DNA of 10,836 bases. It comes from Methanobacteriota archaeon. GTDB lineage: Archaea > Thermoplasmatota > E2 > DHVEG-1. The first letter of the stretch is position 1. Each line of letters opens with the position of its first letter. Positions 1 to 8,500 of the stretch are shown piece by piece. The notes under the pieces are model-generated. The model did no database searches and was not told where the DNA came from. It worked only from the letters and a program-made list of their open reading frames with translations. The stretch is taken from NCBI GenBank assembly GCA_903930505.1, contig CAIYYQ010000410.1, positions 1 to 10,836 on the forward strand, given 5' to 3'. The position numbers and the translations under genes are program-made.

Positions 1-606
1 GGAAACCGATCTTGTTATTGCCTCTCAATTTGTCGCATGGGAATCGATAAAACAATTACGTAAGGACGGTGGAGGACTTATTTTTCTTATGATTTCACAT
101 GGGGTTGCTGATCATTTCCAACTTCCATTTCTTGCAGATGTGTTTTCAGAGACAAGCAAAATGTACCCTGTGTTCAACGCGCTCATTCCCAATGATATTC
201 CGTATGATACGAAATCGTCGTTTTCGCTTGCGGTGAATCATCGGAAGACATTCACGGGGATCACTGATATTGATCGTAGTATGACAATGAAGAAATTCGC
301 TGATCTCATCCAACATACTGAGAAGATGGATAGCGCCGCTGCGATGAAAGCGTTTGGTGTTGAGTTCAGATCACCAGGGCACGTCCCGATCTGTGTTGCC
401 TCAAAAAATCTGTTAGATGAACGAAGCGGTCATACCGAGCTTGTGGTTGCGCTCTTGCAGATGGCGGGTCTCCTTCCCGCGGGTAGTGGATGTGAGATGA
501 TGGGGGAAGACGGAAAAGCGCTCTCCAAAAAAGATGCAGTTTTATATGCGCAACAGCATAACCTTGTTTTTATTGAGGGAAAGGAAATCATCAAAGCGTG
601 GAAGTT

Positions 607-619
<13 letters not shown>
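1..619 (+). CDS. ribB: 3,4-dihydroxy-2-butanone 4-phosphate synthase, 5'-truncated by the window
   Basis: This enzyme converts ribulose 5-phosphate to 3,4-dihydroxy-2-butanone 4-phosphate plus formate, supplying the four-carbon unit of riboflavin. The open frame runs without a stop from base 2, so the gene begins outside the window; an ATG at 89 is internal. About 205 residues are visible, against roughly 227 for the Methanocaldococcus jannaschii enzyme as I recall it, so about 20 N-terminal residues with the acidic DDxxRE-type metal/substrate motif are missing. Family signatures seen: ETDLVIASQF just after the lost motif, FRSPGHVPICVAS (basic and His residues of the active site), RSGHTELVVALLQMAGL (the conserved GHTE) and CEMMGEDGKALSKKDA near the C-terminus. 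It is the first visible gene of the flavin operon, and its last bases overlap ribL. It is a stand-alone RibB with no GTP cyclohydrolase II domain, as usual in archaea. Confidence 0.95.
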
Positions 620-1531
<912 letters not shown>

Positions 1532-1535
1532 AAAA

Positions 1536-1540
1536 GGAGG
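1536..1540 (+). promoter_or_regulatory. Strong Shine-Dalgarno of ribH
   Basis: AAAGGAGG ends at 1540, 11 bases before ATG 1552. It is the clearest ribosome-binding site in the flavin operon, whose other internal starts overlap the preceding gene. It may let ribH be translated independently and at a higher level than its neighbours. Confidence 0.8.
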
Positions 1541-1551
1541 AAAGAAAGAAT

Positions 1552-1971
1552 ATGCCAAAAGAAACGATACGGATAGGCGCGGTTGTCGCCGAGTTTAACT
1601 ACGACATCAATATGATGATGCTGGAGCAGGCTAAGGAACACGCACAGTTTCTGGGAGCGGAGATCACCCAAATCGTGAAAGTTCCCGGGGTTTTTGACAT
1701 GCCGCTTCCGGTAAAGAAATTGTTGGAACGCAAAGATATCGACGGTGTTATCACTCTTGGATCGGTGATCGAAGGGGAAACTGAGCATGATCAGATCGTG
1801 ATTCAGAATACTGCCCGAAAGGTTGCGGATCTTGCTGTGGATCTTGGAAAACCTGTTGGTCTTGGGATCACGGGACCAGGGATGACCCGGTTGCAGGCAC
1901 AGGATCGTATTGAGAATGCGAAATCTGCGGTAGAAACAGTGGTGAAACTGCATCGGCGGTTAAATCTGTAA
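1552..1971 (+). CDS. ribH: 6,7-dimethyl-8-ribityllumazine synthase
   Basis: RibH condenses 5-amino-6-ribitylaminouracil with the RibB product to give 6,7-dimethyl-8-ribityllumazine. The 139-residue protein has the family blocks in order: GAVVAEFNYDIN (residues 9-20, the Phe/Trp-Asn substrate loop), KVPGVFDMPLPVKKLL (43-58), VITLGSVIEGETEHD (66-80, with the catalytic His at 79) and the C-terminal GITGPGMTRLQAQDR, where QAQDR takes the place of the usual QAxxR. The length is close to that of the M. jannaschii protein. It is the last gene of the operon; its stop at 1969-1971 is followed by two inverted repeats and a T-rich tract. Confidence 0.95.
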   Translation: MPKETIRIGAVVAEFNYDINMMMLEQAKEHAQFLGAEITQIVKVPGVFDMPLPVKKLLERKDIDGVITLGSVIEGETEHDQIVIQNTARKVADLAVDLGKPVGLGITGPGMTRLQAQDRIENAKSAVETVVKLHRRLNL

Positions 1972-1974
1972 GAT

Positions 1975-2056
1975 GTATAATTGATTTAATGAAATTATAC
2001 AACGATCCCTAGTATCTTTTATATGGGAGGCTAGGGTTTTTCTTGTTTTGTTTTTT
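1975..2056 (+). terminator. Double inverted repeat and T-rich tract ending the flavin operon
   Basis: Four bases after the ribH stop lies a perfect 8-bp inverted repeat, GTATAATT (1975-1982) and AATTATAC (1993-2000), with a 10-base loop. A second repeat, CCCTAG (2007-2012) and CTAGGG (2031-2036), is followed at once by a long T-rich run on the + strand (2037-2056). T-rich runs terminate archaeal transcription. The second arm contains the stop codon of the convergent thioredoxin-CcdA gene, so this 59-bp gap must end transcription from both sides; I see no T-run of similar quality on the - strand. Confidence 0.55.
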
Positions 2057-3521
2057 CTTGGTATCTTTTTGTGATAAATCCGATGAGTGCTCCGCCGCCG
2101 AGGGCAATGAATAATAAGAGGGCTGCAGAAAACACGTTGCTCATGTACTCGGGGATGAAGACTAGTACGAATCCAAGGGAAAACATCATCATTCCGGAAA
2201 TGAGTTTGAGGAGTCGTCCTTGCCATTCCGATAGTTTACGGCGTCCAAGTGTGACAACAAAGACTCCAACAATAATAATCAGGGGAAGAACGTAGACAAT
2301 ATTATAGAAAAAAATATACATGAAATATTGAATCAACGAGAGGTTATTCATGGTGAGAATCTTTGTGTATAACAGGGGGAAACCAAGGGTACAAAATAAT
2401 TCGTAGGTATTTGCAAATATGGCAAGTGCTACGGTGCCAACAATCATCGTGGGAAGATAGGATATTTTTACGATTTCTCTCATTCGTTGGAAAAGTTTTG
2501 GTTTTTTATCTTCAGGGATGCTGAGCGATGGTCCTTTTTTGAAGAAGAAAAAATCTTTTATGTTCAGGCCGCCGAGTATAAGTGCAATGATACCTGCGGC
2601 GATTGTGATGTACATAATTTGTGAGGTTAGAAGAAAGATACTGAGTAGTACAGTCATAAAAAGAAAGTAGATGAACCCAGAGAAGAAAATGAAGATACCA
2701 CCGATGAGTAACATTCGCCGTCTTGATTTTACATACAGCAATAAATTCAATAAGAACAGGAGGATGAAAAAGGAGCAGGGGTTGATGCTGTCGAGACCTC
2801 CAAGGATAATGGTAAGAATGGGAAGGGATAATTCATCTGCATTGAAAGACCCCCAGGGTGTATCAATGATCATAGGGTTTTTATTGATAGTTACCAGCTG
2901 AAGGTTTCCTGATGAGGGGATGCCAGAGGGATTGATGATCGTGATGGTGTACCGTAAGTCGTCCAAGCTGTTATTTAATGTGATTGTACAGCTCCAGGTC
3001 CCATTTTGGTTGTTTGTTAACGGGACGTTGGTGTCGCTGAGGATTCCATGGGACCATGCGACTGTTACATTTGTTATGTTTACAGGATCTAAAACGTTGA
3101 TAAAAAAGGTATAGGGTTTTCCTTCGATTGCTGTTTTTTGGCTTGTATCAATATAGGAAAGGTTCTGTGGTGGGTTTGTAAGATACCAGTCAATGATGTG
3201 TTCTAGTTTTTCTTTGTTTATCTGTTCTCTTGGTATTTTTGTTTGGTTGTTGATGACAACTGCAGGGACCTCAAGAAATCCATAATTAACCAATCGTTCA
3301 TAGTTTTCCGGGTTTTCTACGACGAATCGTTCAATAGTAATATTGTTTTTATATTCTTGTTCTATGGCATCAATGATGGGGGTTGTTTGTGCGCAGTGGG
3401 GGCATCCTTCGCTGTAGAAATATTCCATTTCTATGTTGTTTTCTGCGTTTACGAGTTGTGCTGCGCATAAGAGCGTGAAGCAAAAGAGTATGGCGATGCT
3501 GCAGTATTTCTTTGATAACAT
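2031..3521 (-). CDS. Membrane thiol-disulfide protein: secreted thioredoxin-like domain fused to a CcdA/DsbD-like transmembrane domain
   Basis: This is probably a transmembrane electron carrier that passes reducing equivalents from the cytoplasm to a thioredoxin domain outside the membrane. A signal peptide (KK, then hydrophobic residues 6-22, AxA-like end near 26) precedes a thioredoxin fold with YSEGCPHC (Cys40 and Cys43) and the cis-Pro loop EVPAVVI (Pro86). Residues about 130-215 are rich in beta-type sequence and N-x-S/T sites and look like an extracellular sandwich domain. From about 232 come six or seven hydrophobic segments; the first holds GGLDSINPCSFF (Cys249), typical of the CcdA/DsbD family, and a second membrane cysteine lies in FCTLGFP (Cys377), the pair expected for the membrane redox centre. 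Domain order is the reverse of E. coli DsbD, where the C-terminal domain is the thioredoxin. ATG 3521 has a weak GAGG site upstream. The gene appears monocistronic, and its substrate is unknown. Confidence 0.85.
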   Translation of the reverse strand: MLSKKYCSIAILFCFTLLCAAQLVNAENNIEMEYFYSEGCPHCAQTTPIIDAIEQEYKNNITIERFVVENPENYERLVNYGFLEVPAVVINNQTKIPREQINKEKLEHIIDWYLTNPPQNLSYIDTSQKTAIEGKPYTFFINVLDPVNITNVTVAWSHGILSDTNVPLTNNQNGTWSCTITLNNSLDDLRYTITIINPSGIPSSGNLQLVTINKNPMIIDTPWGSFNADELSLPILTIILGGLDSINPCSFFILLFLLNLLLYVKSRRRMLLIGGIFIFFSGFIYFLFMTVLLSIFLLTSQIMYITIAAGIIALILGGLNIKDFFFFKKGPSLSIPEDKKPKLFQRMREIVKISYLPTMIVGTVALAIFANTYELFCTLGFPLLYTKILTMNNLSLIQYFMYIFFYNIVYVLPLIIIVGVFVVTLGRRKLSEWQGRLLKLISGMMMFSLGFVLVFIPEYMSNVFSAALLLFIALGGGALIGFITKRYQEKTKQEKP

Positions 3522-3565
3522 TTGTTTGTCTGCCTCTTTGAAGGTTCTTATGTAATTTTTTCCTC

Positions 3566-3573
3566 TATTTATA
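3566..3573 (-). promoter_or_regulatory. TATA box of the thioredoxin-CcdA gene
   Basis: On the - strand TATAAATA lies at 3573-3566, preceded by the purine-rich CGGAAGAG, which could serve as a BRE. It ends 44 bases before ATG 3521, so transcription would start near 3540 and leave a leader of about 20 bases containing the weak GAGG. The spacing is that of a normal archaeal promoter. Confidence 0.6.
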
Positions 3574-3603
3574 CTCTTCCGTACTTGATAATCTATTCAA
3601 CAC

Positions 3604-3613
3604 AAAAAAAAAA
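3604..3613 (-). terminator. T-tract terminator after the GTPase/DUF2073/Zn-ribbon operon
   Basis: Read on the - strand, a run of ten T begins 16 bases after the Zn-ribbon stop codon (3630-3632). Uninterrupted T-runs of this size are typical archaeal terminators. It sits between the operon and the promoter of the next - strand gene, so it should separate the two transcripts. Confidence 0.55.
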
Positions 3614-3629
3614 GTTTCAGTTTCTTTTT

Positions 3630-4166
3630 TTATTTCTGTTTTTCACGCATTTTAAAAATCGATGGCAGATGAATCGTATACGATCCATCCCTGTTGATTA
3701 TGACTGGTTCTTGCTCCAGTAAACCTTTTACATCTATTTTGTAGGTTCCAGGGCGTTCAACACCAATAGTCTCAGGTGCATCAGAGTCTTCCTGCTCTTG
3801 TTTGAGTTGTTCCAGTCGTGCCTTCCGATATTCCTGATCAAGGACCGTTAAGTTTTTTCGTTTCTCTGTTTCGTTTTTTGTATTCTGATGAATATGTTCC
3901 ATCATTTTTCGTAGGTCTTTTGGTTTTATGGTCACCCATTTTCCTGCTTTGTCTAACAGTTGTTGATCCTTTTCTTTGATAATGTCAGTAATCTGCGATG
4001 TGATATCGTCCTTTGTTAACTCTTTGCTGATCTGATTTCTCTGCTGTTCATCTAACGGTTGTTTTGTGAAAAAAAATCGGTTCCCCTGGCAATCAGGGCA
4101 GCCTTTGAGCAGTTGCAACGATCCTTCGTCGAATACCTTGCCGCATTTCAGGCATTGGTGCGGCAT
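3630..4166 (-). CDS. Zn-ribbon protein of the OapC/ArvC family
   Basis: A 178-residue cytoplasmic protein with an N-terminal zinc ribbon: Cys5-x2-Cys8 and Cys23-x2-Cys26 (CLKCGK and GCPDCQGNRFF). A charged, Lys/Glu/Gln-rich, largely helical middle (about 35-140) follows, then a short conserved C-terminal module reading PGTYKIDVKGLLEQEPVII and DGSYTIHLPSIF. That layout matches the archaeal Zn-ribbon family found with a DUF2073 protein and an Era-like GTPase (OapC/ArvC in haloarchaea). Its ATG directly follows the TAA of the DUF2073 gene and its AAGGAG site lies within that gene's end, so the two are translationally coupled. The molecular function is unknown to me. The charged middle could bind nucleic acid or protein, but nothing in the sequence shows which. 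Confidence 0.82.
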   Translation of the reverse strand: MPHQCLKCGKVFDEGSLQLLKGCPDCQGNRFFFTKQPLDEQQRNQISKELTKDDITSQITDIIKEKDQQLLDKAGKWVTIKPKDLRKMMEHIHQNTKNETEKRKNLTVLDQEYRKARLEQLKQEQEDSDAPETIGVERPGTYKIDVKGLLEQEPVIINRDGSYTIHLPSIFKMREKQK

Positions 4167-4544
4167 TTATTTTGCTCCTTTTCCAGGGATGATCATGGTT
4201 TCGATTTTGTCGTTATCTTTTCGCACCATTTTCAGCAAATGCGCAGGACCTATTACCGTCATCCTTGGTTTTTTTGTGATCCCAAACACGCGTTGTAAAA
4301 AACTGGTTTTTTCTTCGCTGTATCCTTCCATTTCGATGCCGATGAATGTATCTTGGTCGATTTCTCGCATTGTGTTTTCAATAAGCGATGTTTGCTCTAC
4401 TGGTGTTAATCCTTGTTCAAGTACAAGGATTTTCCCGGTTTTTACTTCATCGAGAATAAATCGAAGTTTTTCTTTTGAGGTGAGATCATTTAACTTCTGA
4501 CGGGAGATAAGAGTGAACGCAATTCCTTTTTCTTTCGGCGTCAT
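4167..4544 (-). CDS. DUF2073 protein of the OapB/ArvB family
   Basis: A 125-residue soluble protein with no signal peptide or membrane segment. It is recognised by the DUF2073 pattern: GKILVLEQGLTPVEQTSLIE (residues about 37-56), DTFIGIEMEGY and the C-terminal RMTVIGPAHLLKMVRKD. The biochemical role is unknown; the family occurs in euryarchaeal genomes between the GTPase and the Zn-ribbon gene, as here. ATG 4544 is preceded by GGTGATC (4558-4552), a good Shine-Dalgarno that overlaps the TGA of the GTPase gene, which suggests coupled translation and similar amounts of the two proteins. Its neighbours suggest a partner or regulator of the GTPase; that is inference from gene order only. Confidence 0.82.
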   Translation of the reverse strand: MTPKEKGIAFTLISRQKLNDLTSKEKLRFILDEVKTGKILVLEQGLTPVEQTSLIENTMREIDQDTFIGIEMEGYSEEKTSFLQRVFGITKKPRMTVIGPAHLLKMVRKDNDKIETMIIPGKGAK

Positions 4545-4553
4545 GGTTTCTGA

Positions 4554-5216
4554 TCACCTTTTTTTGTGTCGTTTCTTCCCGAATTCTTTCACCATCATGC
4601 TGTACAGGTTCTCTGTGTTGTACCCGGTTAATGCGCTGATGGGGACCACGGGGTGTTGAGGAAACGCGGATTTCAACGTTGCTGGGCTTGCGTCTTCAGC
4701 ATCAATTTTGTTTGCGGCGATGAGGATTGGAAGGTTTCGTGCCTCCAGGTTTCCGATGATAGTGACATTGACTTGGGTGAAGGGGTCTTGTGTTGCATCC
4801 ATCACTAATACGACGCCGTCGATATCTTCAAGCCATCTGATCGATTCGATGACTCCTTCTGTTGCTTCTTTTGCACGTAATCGTGACTCATCCTTGGAAA
4901 GTCCATACGTGTTCATAAATTCCTTATAATCTATCTTGGTAGCAATCCCTGGTGTATCTACGATATCCATCATGAGGGATGAATGTCCGTTTTCAACTTT
5001 TATGTTTCGTTTCCATGTTGCGCGTCTGGTTTCATGTGGGATATCTGATACGGTGCCCATGATGTCTCCGGTCCAGTCCCGAAGAATTCGGTTAGCTAGG
5101 GTTGTTTTTCCGACGTTTGGCGGTCCGTATATCCCTATTTTTGCGTGTTTTTTCCCAAAAATTTTTTGAATTGTTTCAGAGAAACGACTAAGTCTTAATT
5201 TGGCGAATACACCCAT
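4554..5216 (-). CDS. Era-like small GTPase of the OapA/ArvA family
   Basis: A 220-residue GTPase with all G motifs visible: G1 GPPNVGKT (31-38), a candidate G2 threonine in PHETRR (Thr63), G3 DTPG (87-90), G4 NKID (169-172) and G5 SAL (194-196). The N-terminus is basic and could be amphipathic (residues 1-24); the tail KKRHKKR is strongly basic. There is no KH domain, so it is not a ribosome-assembly Era. With DUF2073 and Zn-ribbon partners downstream it matches the haloarchaeal OapA/ArvA genes, first named for lying near a replication origin and later linked to extracellular vesicle formation (from memory). Start ATG 5216 has GGAGG at 5230-5226 and a TATA-like box farther upstream. It is the first gene of a three-gene operon and diverges from the dockerin gene. 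A vesicle role in this organism is inference. Confidence 0.85.
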   Translation of the reverse strand: MGVFAKLRLSRFSETIQKIFGKKHAKIGIYGPPNVGKTTLANRILRDWTGDIMGTVSDIPHETRRATWKRNIKVENGHSSLMMDIVDTPGIATKIDYKEFMNTYGLSKDESRLRAKEATEGVIESIRWLEDIDGVVLVMDATQDPFTQVNVTIIGNLEARNLPILIAANKIDAEDASPATLKSAFPQHPVVPISALTGYNTENLYSMMVKEFGKKRHKKR

Positions 5217-5271
5217 CCCATGTTTCCTCCTTGGAACACACGTATCCTAAGAAATAGTATCGAAATGGTAG

Positions 5272-5279
5272 TTTATTAA
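5272..5279 (-). promoter_or_regulatory. TATA-like box of the GTPase operon
   Basis: TTAATAAA on the - strand at 5279-5272 lies 55 bases before ATG 5216, giving a predicted start of transcription near 5247 and a leader of about 30 bases that includes GGAGG at 5230-5226. The box is a moderate match to the archaeal consensus, and no better candidate lies closer. Confidence 0.45.
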
Positions 5280-5438
5280 GCTAATGTAACGGTTTTTTGA
5301 TTTGGATTGTGTTCGGTGATTCTTTTGTATGGTTTTTTTAGGGAGTGGCATCTGATTGTTCGTATTGTTAAAATCTTGACATGGAGAGGCTCTAAAGGGG
5401 GTGAACGTTGTCTTTGTGAATGGAAGGAAATGGTAGTA

Positions 5439-5456
5439 TTGTAACAAATGTTACAA
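5439..5456. promoter_or_regulatory. Operator-like palindrome upstream of the dockerin gene
   Basis: TTGTAACAAATGTTACAA consists of two perfect 8-bp arms around an AA spacer. It ends 18 bases upstream of the TATA box at 5475-5483, on the BRE side, where archaeal activators commonly bind, though a repressor is not excluded. The size and symmetry are those of a dimeric helix-turn-helix regulator site. No regulator gene lies in the window. Confidence 0.5.
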
Positions 5457-5474
5457 AAAAAATCTGATAGAACA

Positions 5475-5483
5475 TATTTAAAT
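5475..5483 (+). promoter_or_regulatory. TATA box of the dockerin gene
   Basis: TATTTAAAT at 5475-5483 would place the transcription start near 5505, about 30 bases upstream of TTG 5535. This leaves the Shine-Dalgarno GGGAGG (5522-5527) inside the leader and the ATG at 5448 outside the transcript, which supports the TTG start. Confidence 0.6.
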
Positions 5484-5521
5484 GGGCATTCCATATCAAT
5501 CGTTTGTATTTTGGTTTGTAA

Positions 5522-5527
5522 GGGAGG
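5522..5527 (+). promoter_or_regulatory. Shine-Dalgarno that decides the TTG start of the dockerin gene
   Basis: GGGAGG lies 7 bases upstream of TTG 5535. The codon is followed by a textbook signal peptide, whereas the frame upstream of it (from ATG 5448) has no ribosome-binding site and reads through the promoter. Confidence 0.75.
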
Positions 5528-5534
5528 AATAGAA

Positions 5535-8500
5535 TTGGATAAAAATTCATTGTATCGGAAATGTTTTGTTTTGGTCATAGCATTTTTGTTTTTGGGAACC
5601 AGTGTTCTTTCGTTCACTGCTAGTTCCGTAAAACAAAAAGGGTTGATGGATGCTACGCCGTCTATTGAAATCCCGAGCAACATTGTATCTCAGCCAGTGA
5701 ATCAAAAGAGATTGTTGGATCCAGAACCATGGTGGGATAGTAACTGGATGTATCGGAAAAAAATAACGATTGATCATAGCAAGGTCAGTGGTGATTTGCA
5801 GAACTTTCCGGTTTTAATCGATAACATTTCTTCGAATTTTACATTGCATGCACAACCTGATGGAGACGATTTTGTTTTTGTTGATGCATCAAATTCTATA
5901 AAGTATAACCATGAGATAGAATCTTATAATCCTACAACAGGAGAATTTGTTGCTTGGGTTAATGTAACATTATTGAGTTCAACGAGTGACACGATTCTCT
6001 ATCTTTATTATGGCAATCCAACTTGTAGCAATCAACAGAATGTTCATGGAACTTGGGATTCAGATTATATCGGAGTATGGCATCTAAACGATGCAACAAC
6101 ATCTACAGTTACTGATTCAACCGTCAATGGATATACAGGCACAAAAAAAGCAGCAAATGAACCAATCGAAACAACTGGAAAAATAGGCAGAGCACAAAGT
6201 TTTGACAATTATGATGATAGGATAAATATAGGTGACATAAATCAAAATCAGTTAACAATTTCTGCATGGGTGAAATGTGGTTATACATCAGAAGACGAGA
6301 TGATAGTGAATAAAGGATATACGAGCCATACTTATCCCTACTATGAGTATGATTTATGCCTTGAATATCCTGGGGCCGTTCCTCCTGTCAAAGGTAAAGC
6401 AAATGGTGGTCTCATTGTTGATGGTGTTGGTTATTTTACGAGGGCGACAAGCGGTGATTTAAAGGACAGCACATGGCATTATGTGTTTCTGCGGTATGAT
6501 GGTGAAACGTTAGGCGTTGGAAGTGATGGGGATAATGAAGGAACGGATGGTTCGATGTTGGGAAACATCAGCGATTATGCGACAAATGCATATATCGGAG
6601 GGTATACGAACATAGGGACGTTAGGTTTTAACGGTCTCATAGATGAAGTTCGTATTTCAAATATTGCTCGTTCTACAGCTTGGATTTCAACAGAATACAA
6701 CAACCAAAACGACCCGATTTCCTTTATGACTTTTGGGGATGAACAATCATTCTCTTCTCCGACAACAATTTACGTTCATCCTGGTGAGAGTATACAGGCG
6801 GCCATCAACATAGCGAATCCCGGTGATACCGTTTTTGTTTTTAATGGAACGTATTACGAAAATGTGATTGTGGATAAAACTGTCAATTTGATTGGTGAAG
6901 ATAAGAATAATACAATTATCGATGGTGGCGGCAGCGGCGATGTTGTATATATTTCAGCTAATGATGTGAGTATCTCTGGTTTTACTATCCAAAATAGTAG
7001 TAGCTTTGATTATACTGAAGGTGCTGGTATAGATATCAAATCAGATCATAACACAATCAGGAATTGCATAATCAAATCGAACCAAGGTTTAGGCATATGG
7101 ATCCATTATTCTACTAGCAATACTTTTACAGATAATACATTGATTAACAATGGTTTTGTAATATGGGGCTATGCTTTAGAACATTGGAACACCCATTCAA
7201 TAGACGTTTCTAACACGGTGAATGAGAAACCTGTGTATTATTGGAAGGATCAAACCAGTGGCACTGTGCCTTTGGGGGCTGGGCAGATGATACTTGCCAA
7301 CTGTACAAATGTGATCGTACAAAACCAGAATGTAAGTGATGGAACAGAAGGTATCTCTCTTGGATTCTCCTCAAATTGTACTGTAGTCAATAACATCGCT
7401 TCTAATAACAATCAGATTGGAATAAACCTATCCAACTCCTATAATAATATTATAGCCAATAACACTGTTATTTCGAACAACATATATGGTATCAATTTCA
7501 TTGCGTCCAAAAATAACATCGTCAACAGTAATACCGTTTTACACAATGAAATAGGCATCGTTTACTGGGACAAAATGTCAGAATTTAACACCATTTATAA
7601 CAACTATTTTAACAATACTAACAATGCATTCTTCAGATACGCTAATAACATCTGGAACATTAGCAAGACACCAGGAACAAACATCATCGGTGGACCTTAC
7701 CTTGGAGGCAACTACTGGAGCGACTACACAGGCGAAGACCTTGATGGTGATGGTTTAGGGGACACAAACGTTCCTTATGGTCCTGGGGATTACCTTCCAT
7801 TAACAACACCATCAAACCAACTACCAATCGCAAACTTCACCTACACCCCGGAGAATCCCTCAAATATTGTCTTCATTCATTTTACTGATACCTCAACTGA
7901 TCCCGATGGAACAATCGTCTCTTGGTCTTGGGATTTCGGAGATGGTATCAACTCAACTGAACAAAATCCAACCCATCGGTATATCCATGGCGGAACCTAC
8001 ACGGTAACGCTTACGGTTACTGATAATAATGGCGCACAAGATACAATTCTTTCTTCTGTTGAGGTTTCAACGGTAAATTATCAGCCAAATACACCAGACA
8101 TACCAGCAGGACCAATAAGAGGAATCGCAGGAGTGGACTATATCTATACGACACAAACATCTGATCCGAATGGTAATTTTATAAAATACGGCTGGGATTG
8201 GGACGGTGACCTGATTGTCGATACCTGGACAACGTTTATCCAATCGGGGGTTGAAATTAGCACCCATCATATTTGGTCAGAACATGGTATGTATACAATT
8301 CGCGTAAAAGCCAATGATACCTATGGTCTCGAGAGTGACTGGTCAGAACCATTCCAAATAAAGATGTACAAACTTGGTGATGTGAACGGCGATGGCATGG
8401 TCACGTTCGCAGACATCGACCCATTTGTCGCAGCAATTGGCACCACCGAAGCACAATTCCAAGCGCAACACCCCACCTGGTCTTGGCTAGCTGCAGATTG

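Larger units (their letters stand above)
5217..5534. other. Divergent intergenic region between the GTPase operon and the dockerin gene
   Basis: About 318 bases separate the two divergent start codons. The left part holds the GTPase promoter. The stretch 5281-5430 is T/G-rich with no ORF or RNA gene that I can recognise; it contains one isolated G-run (AAAGGGGGTGAAC near 5393-5405). The right part holds an 18-bp palindrome, a TATA box and the Shine-Dalgarno of the dockerin gene. An ATG at 5448 opens the same frame as the dockerin gene, but it lies inside the palindrome and upstream of the TATA box, so I do not take it as the start. Confidence 0.7.

Noticed and set aside
4066..4500. 144-codon open frame on the + strand across the Zn-ribbon and DUF2073 genes
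   Set aside because: Shadow of the conserved - strand genes; the translation has no coherent domain or start signal.
5393..5405. G-rich AAAGGGGGTGAAC as a possible origin recognition box near the OapA-like gene
   Set aside because: Only one copy, no flanking inverted partner and no orc1/cdc6 gene in the window; not enough to propose an origin.
5448..5534. N-terminal 29 codons that extend the dockerin frame upstream to ATG 5448
   Set aside because: The ATG lies inside a palindrome and upstream of the TATA box, has no ribosome-binding site, and would put a non-signal-like segment before a clear signal peptide.
7380..7640. Repeated AATAACA-type sequence in the beta-helix region as a possible DNA repeat array
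   Set aside because: It reflects the Asn-rich coils of the NosD-like beta-helix; spacing follows the protein repeat and copies are not similar at third codon positions.
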